Source of the DNA: an uncultured Burkholderiales bacterium
GTDB lineage: Bacteria > Pseudomonadota > Gammaproteobacteria > Burkholderiales > Burkholderiaceae_E
Length of the DNA: 13,848 bases
NCBI GenBank assembly: GCA_903898725.1
Contig: CAIUGQ010000144.1
Location: 1 to 13,848, forward strand
Direction of reading: 5' to 3'
The position numbers were made by a program, and so were the translations under genes. This document shows positions 12,606-13,848 of this stretch, one piece after another; within the stretch, counting starts at the first letter, position 1; every line of letters begins with the position of its first letter. The notes beneath the pieces were generated by a model. The model was not told the DNA's origin. It made no database searches and was given only the letters and a program-made list of their open reading frames with translations.

Positions 12606-13403
12606 ATGTCGACAGCAGTTCGTCTGGGCCTCGCGGCCGCCGTGCTCGTGATGGCCGCCTCGCCCGCCCGATCGGCCTACATGATCGGGACACTCGACTG
12701 GTCGGCCGCGACCTGGCGGACCGAATCGCTGTCGGGCATCGATCCGCCGCCCACGCTGAGCTGGATGTCCGCGCCGACGCTCAACGGCACGGACCCCGCG
12801 TTCGCCGTCACGCTCTACACGTCCACCTGCTGCACCCCGTCCACCTATCTGGGCATCGGCGGCGCGTCCGACAGCACGCGCGCGTCGGCCTCCGTCTCGA
12901 CGCCGTCGTACGGTGGCTCGGCCACGGGCGATGCGGAGGGGCTGTCGGCGACGGCCTACGCCCGCGGCCCGGGCACGCCTTCGCGGCAGTCGTTCGTCAT
13001 CGTGTCCGGATCCCGGCCGTTCGAGCTGAGCGACCCCGGCGTGGTGACCTTCACCCTGCCCTTCTCCACGCTGGCGGCGGTCCCGGAGGCCGGTGACTTC
13101 GCGTCGACGGTCCTCTATGCGACGGTCTACGGCACCGACGGAACGACCGTCGACGCGCAGTCGACCGGATATGCCGTGTCTTCGGTCACGGGCCCCAATG
13201 GCGGGACCACCCAGCTGTTGAGCCTGAGCTACACGGGTCTGCAGCCCCGGTCGCAGGGGCGACTCGAGGGCATCCTCCAGATCGACGTCCAGTCGAGTTC
13301 GGCCGTCTCCGCGGTGCCCGAGCCGTCCACCTGGGGCATGTGGGCAGGCGGCCTGGCGCTGGCCGTGTGGGCGGCCCGCCGGCGCTCGGGCTCGCGCGGC
13401 TGA
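12606..13403 (+). CDS. PEP-CTERM sorting-domain exported protein
   Basis: A 265-residue secreted protein. The first 23 residues are a Sec signal (hydrophobic LGLAAAVLVMAAS, likely cut after ARS). The C-terminus is a textbook PEP-CTERM tail: VPEPSTWG from residue 237, a hydrophobic stretch GMWAGGLALAVWAA, then RRRSGSRG. Such tails are recognised by an exosortase (EpsH type) in bacteria that make extracellular polysaccharide. The body is rich in Ser, Thr and Gly with beta-strand-like spacing, has a Cys-Cys pair in TSTCCTPS (about 77-84), and matches no domain I recognise. No exosortase or exopolysaccharide gene lies in the window, so it is an orphan substrate here. No Shine-Dalgarno is seen before the ATG. 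It is probably unrelated to the catabolic genes upstream. Confidence 0.88.
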   Translation: MSTAVRLGLAAAVLVMAASPARSAYMIGTLDWSAATWRTESLSGIDPPPTLSWMSAPTLNGTDPAFAVTLYTSTCCTPSTYLGIGGASDSTRASASVSTPSYGGSATGDAEGLSATAYARGPGTPSRQSFVIVSGSRPFELSDPGVVTFTLPFSTLAAVPEAGDFASTVLYATVYGTDGTTVDAQSTGYAVSSVTGPNGGTTQLLSLSYTGLQPRSQGRLEGILQIDVQSSSAVSAVPEPSTWGMWAGGLALAVWAARRRSGSRG

Positions 13404-13425
13404 CGGCCTGCCTTCACCGCGCGAT

Positions 13426-13442
13426 GCCCGCGCAGCGCGGGC
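13426..13442. terminator. Hairpin between convergent PEP-CTERM and ppk2 genes
   Basis: GCCCGCG (13426-13432) and CGCGGGC (13436-13442) form a perfect 7-base-pair stem with a CAG loop in the 51-base gap between two convergent stop codons, so it can serve both strands. There is no T-tract. Confidence 0.5.
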
Positions 13443-13454
13443 CGTCGCTGCGGT

Positions 13455-13848
13455 TCAGAGCAACGGCCCGAGCCGCTGCTCCCCACGCTCGTACACGACG
13501 TGCGCGCGCCCGACCAGCAGCGGGTCGACCGTGCCGATCACCGCCGGATCGCGGTTCGTGTAGGGCAGCTTGTGCAGCACGTAGCGCATCGCGTTGACGC
13601 GCGCGCGCTTCTTGCAGTCGCTCTTGATGACGGTCCACGGCGAATCGGCGGTGTCGCTGTGGAAGAACATCGCCTCCTTCGCGCGGGTGTACTCGTCCCA
13701 CTTGTCGAGCGAAGCCATGTCGATCGGGCTGAGCTTCCACTGCTTGAGCGGATGCACCTCGCGCTCCTTGAAGCGGCGACGCTGCTCGGTGCGGCTCACC
13801 GAGAACCAGAACTTGATCAGGTGGATGCCGCTGCGCACCCGGTGCCGC
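13455..13848 (-). CDS. ppk2: Polyphosphate kinase 2 (PPK2), C-terminal fragment
   Basis: About 130 C-terminal residues of a PPK2-family enzyme, which transfers phosphate between polyphosphate and nucleotides. The frame is open to the window's right edge, so the N-terminal part with the Walker A and B motifs is missing from view, and the GTG at 13838 is internal. The fragment begins near RSGIHLIKFWFSVS and contains RRRFKEREVHPLKQWKLSPID, DKWDEYTRAKEAMF, PWTVIKSDCKKRARVNAMRY and LHKLPYTN, all strongly conserved in one-domain PPK2 enzymes of the class that usually phosphorylates nucleoside diphosphates. Lys and Arg residues in KSDCKKRAR belong to the lid/polyphosphate channel region by family knowledge. 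It converges on the PEP-CTERM gene and has no evident link to the catabolic operon. Confidence 0.94.
   Translation of the reverse strand, partial: RHRVRSGIHLIKFWFSVSRTEQRRRFKEREVHPLKQWKLSPIDMASLDKWDEYTRAKEAMFFHSDTADSPWTVIKSDCKKRARVNAMRYVLHKLPYTNRDPAVIGTVDPLLVGRAHVVYERGEQRLGPLL

Overview
The window looks like chromosomal DNA from a very GC-rich betaproteobacterium, most likely Burkholderiales. The basis is the composition, two Bug/TctC-type periplasmic solute receptors, paired CaiB/BaiF CoA-transferases, a PEP-CTERM protein and a class-I-type PPK2. This is judged from family content only; there is no rRNA or other phylogenetic marker. No insertion sequence, phage gene, tRNA, rRNA or CRISPR array was seen. 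No gene-free stretch exceeds about 140 bases.

Region 1 (1-8475, plus strand) is a tightly packed run of nine genes that reads as one catabolic operon. In order: the 3' end of a Bug solute-binding protein; a family III CoA-transferase (joined by an ATGA overlap); a thiol-dioxygenase-type cupin whose visible residues fit 3-mercaptopropionate dioxygenase; a divergent crotonase (ATGA overlap); a second crotonase; a complete Bug receptor with a twin-arginine-like signal; a class II aldolase/adducin protein; a second family III CoA-transferase; and an aldehyde dehydrogenase. The theme is uptake of an organic acid, its activation to a CoA thioester by CoA transfer, and beta-oxidation-like processing. 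The thiol dioxygenase suggests that a sulfur-containing acid is involved, but the substrate cannot be read from sequence.

Region 2 (8523-12530) holds a TetR-family regulator on the minus strand, convergent with the aldehyde dehydrogenase and divergent from a class III PLP aminotransferase. An AMP-forming acyl-CoA synthetase follows the aminotransferase on the plus strand. The 140-base divergent spacer carries a candidate promoter for the regulator and two palindromes one helical turn apart.

Region 3 (12606-13848) holds a small secreted PEP-CTERM protein and, convergent to it, the C-terminal part of a polyphosphate kinase 2 cut by the window edge.

Gene ends at 8485-8506, 10742-10765, 12538-12561 and 13426-13442 carry strong GC-rich hairpins without T-tracts. 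The leaders inside the operon are also unusual: a 103-base stretch with no T before the dioxygenase, a CAA-rich tandem repeat before the second crotonase, and a perfect 16-base palindrome before the aldehyde dehydrogenase.
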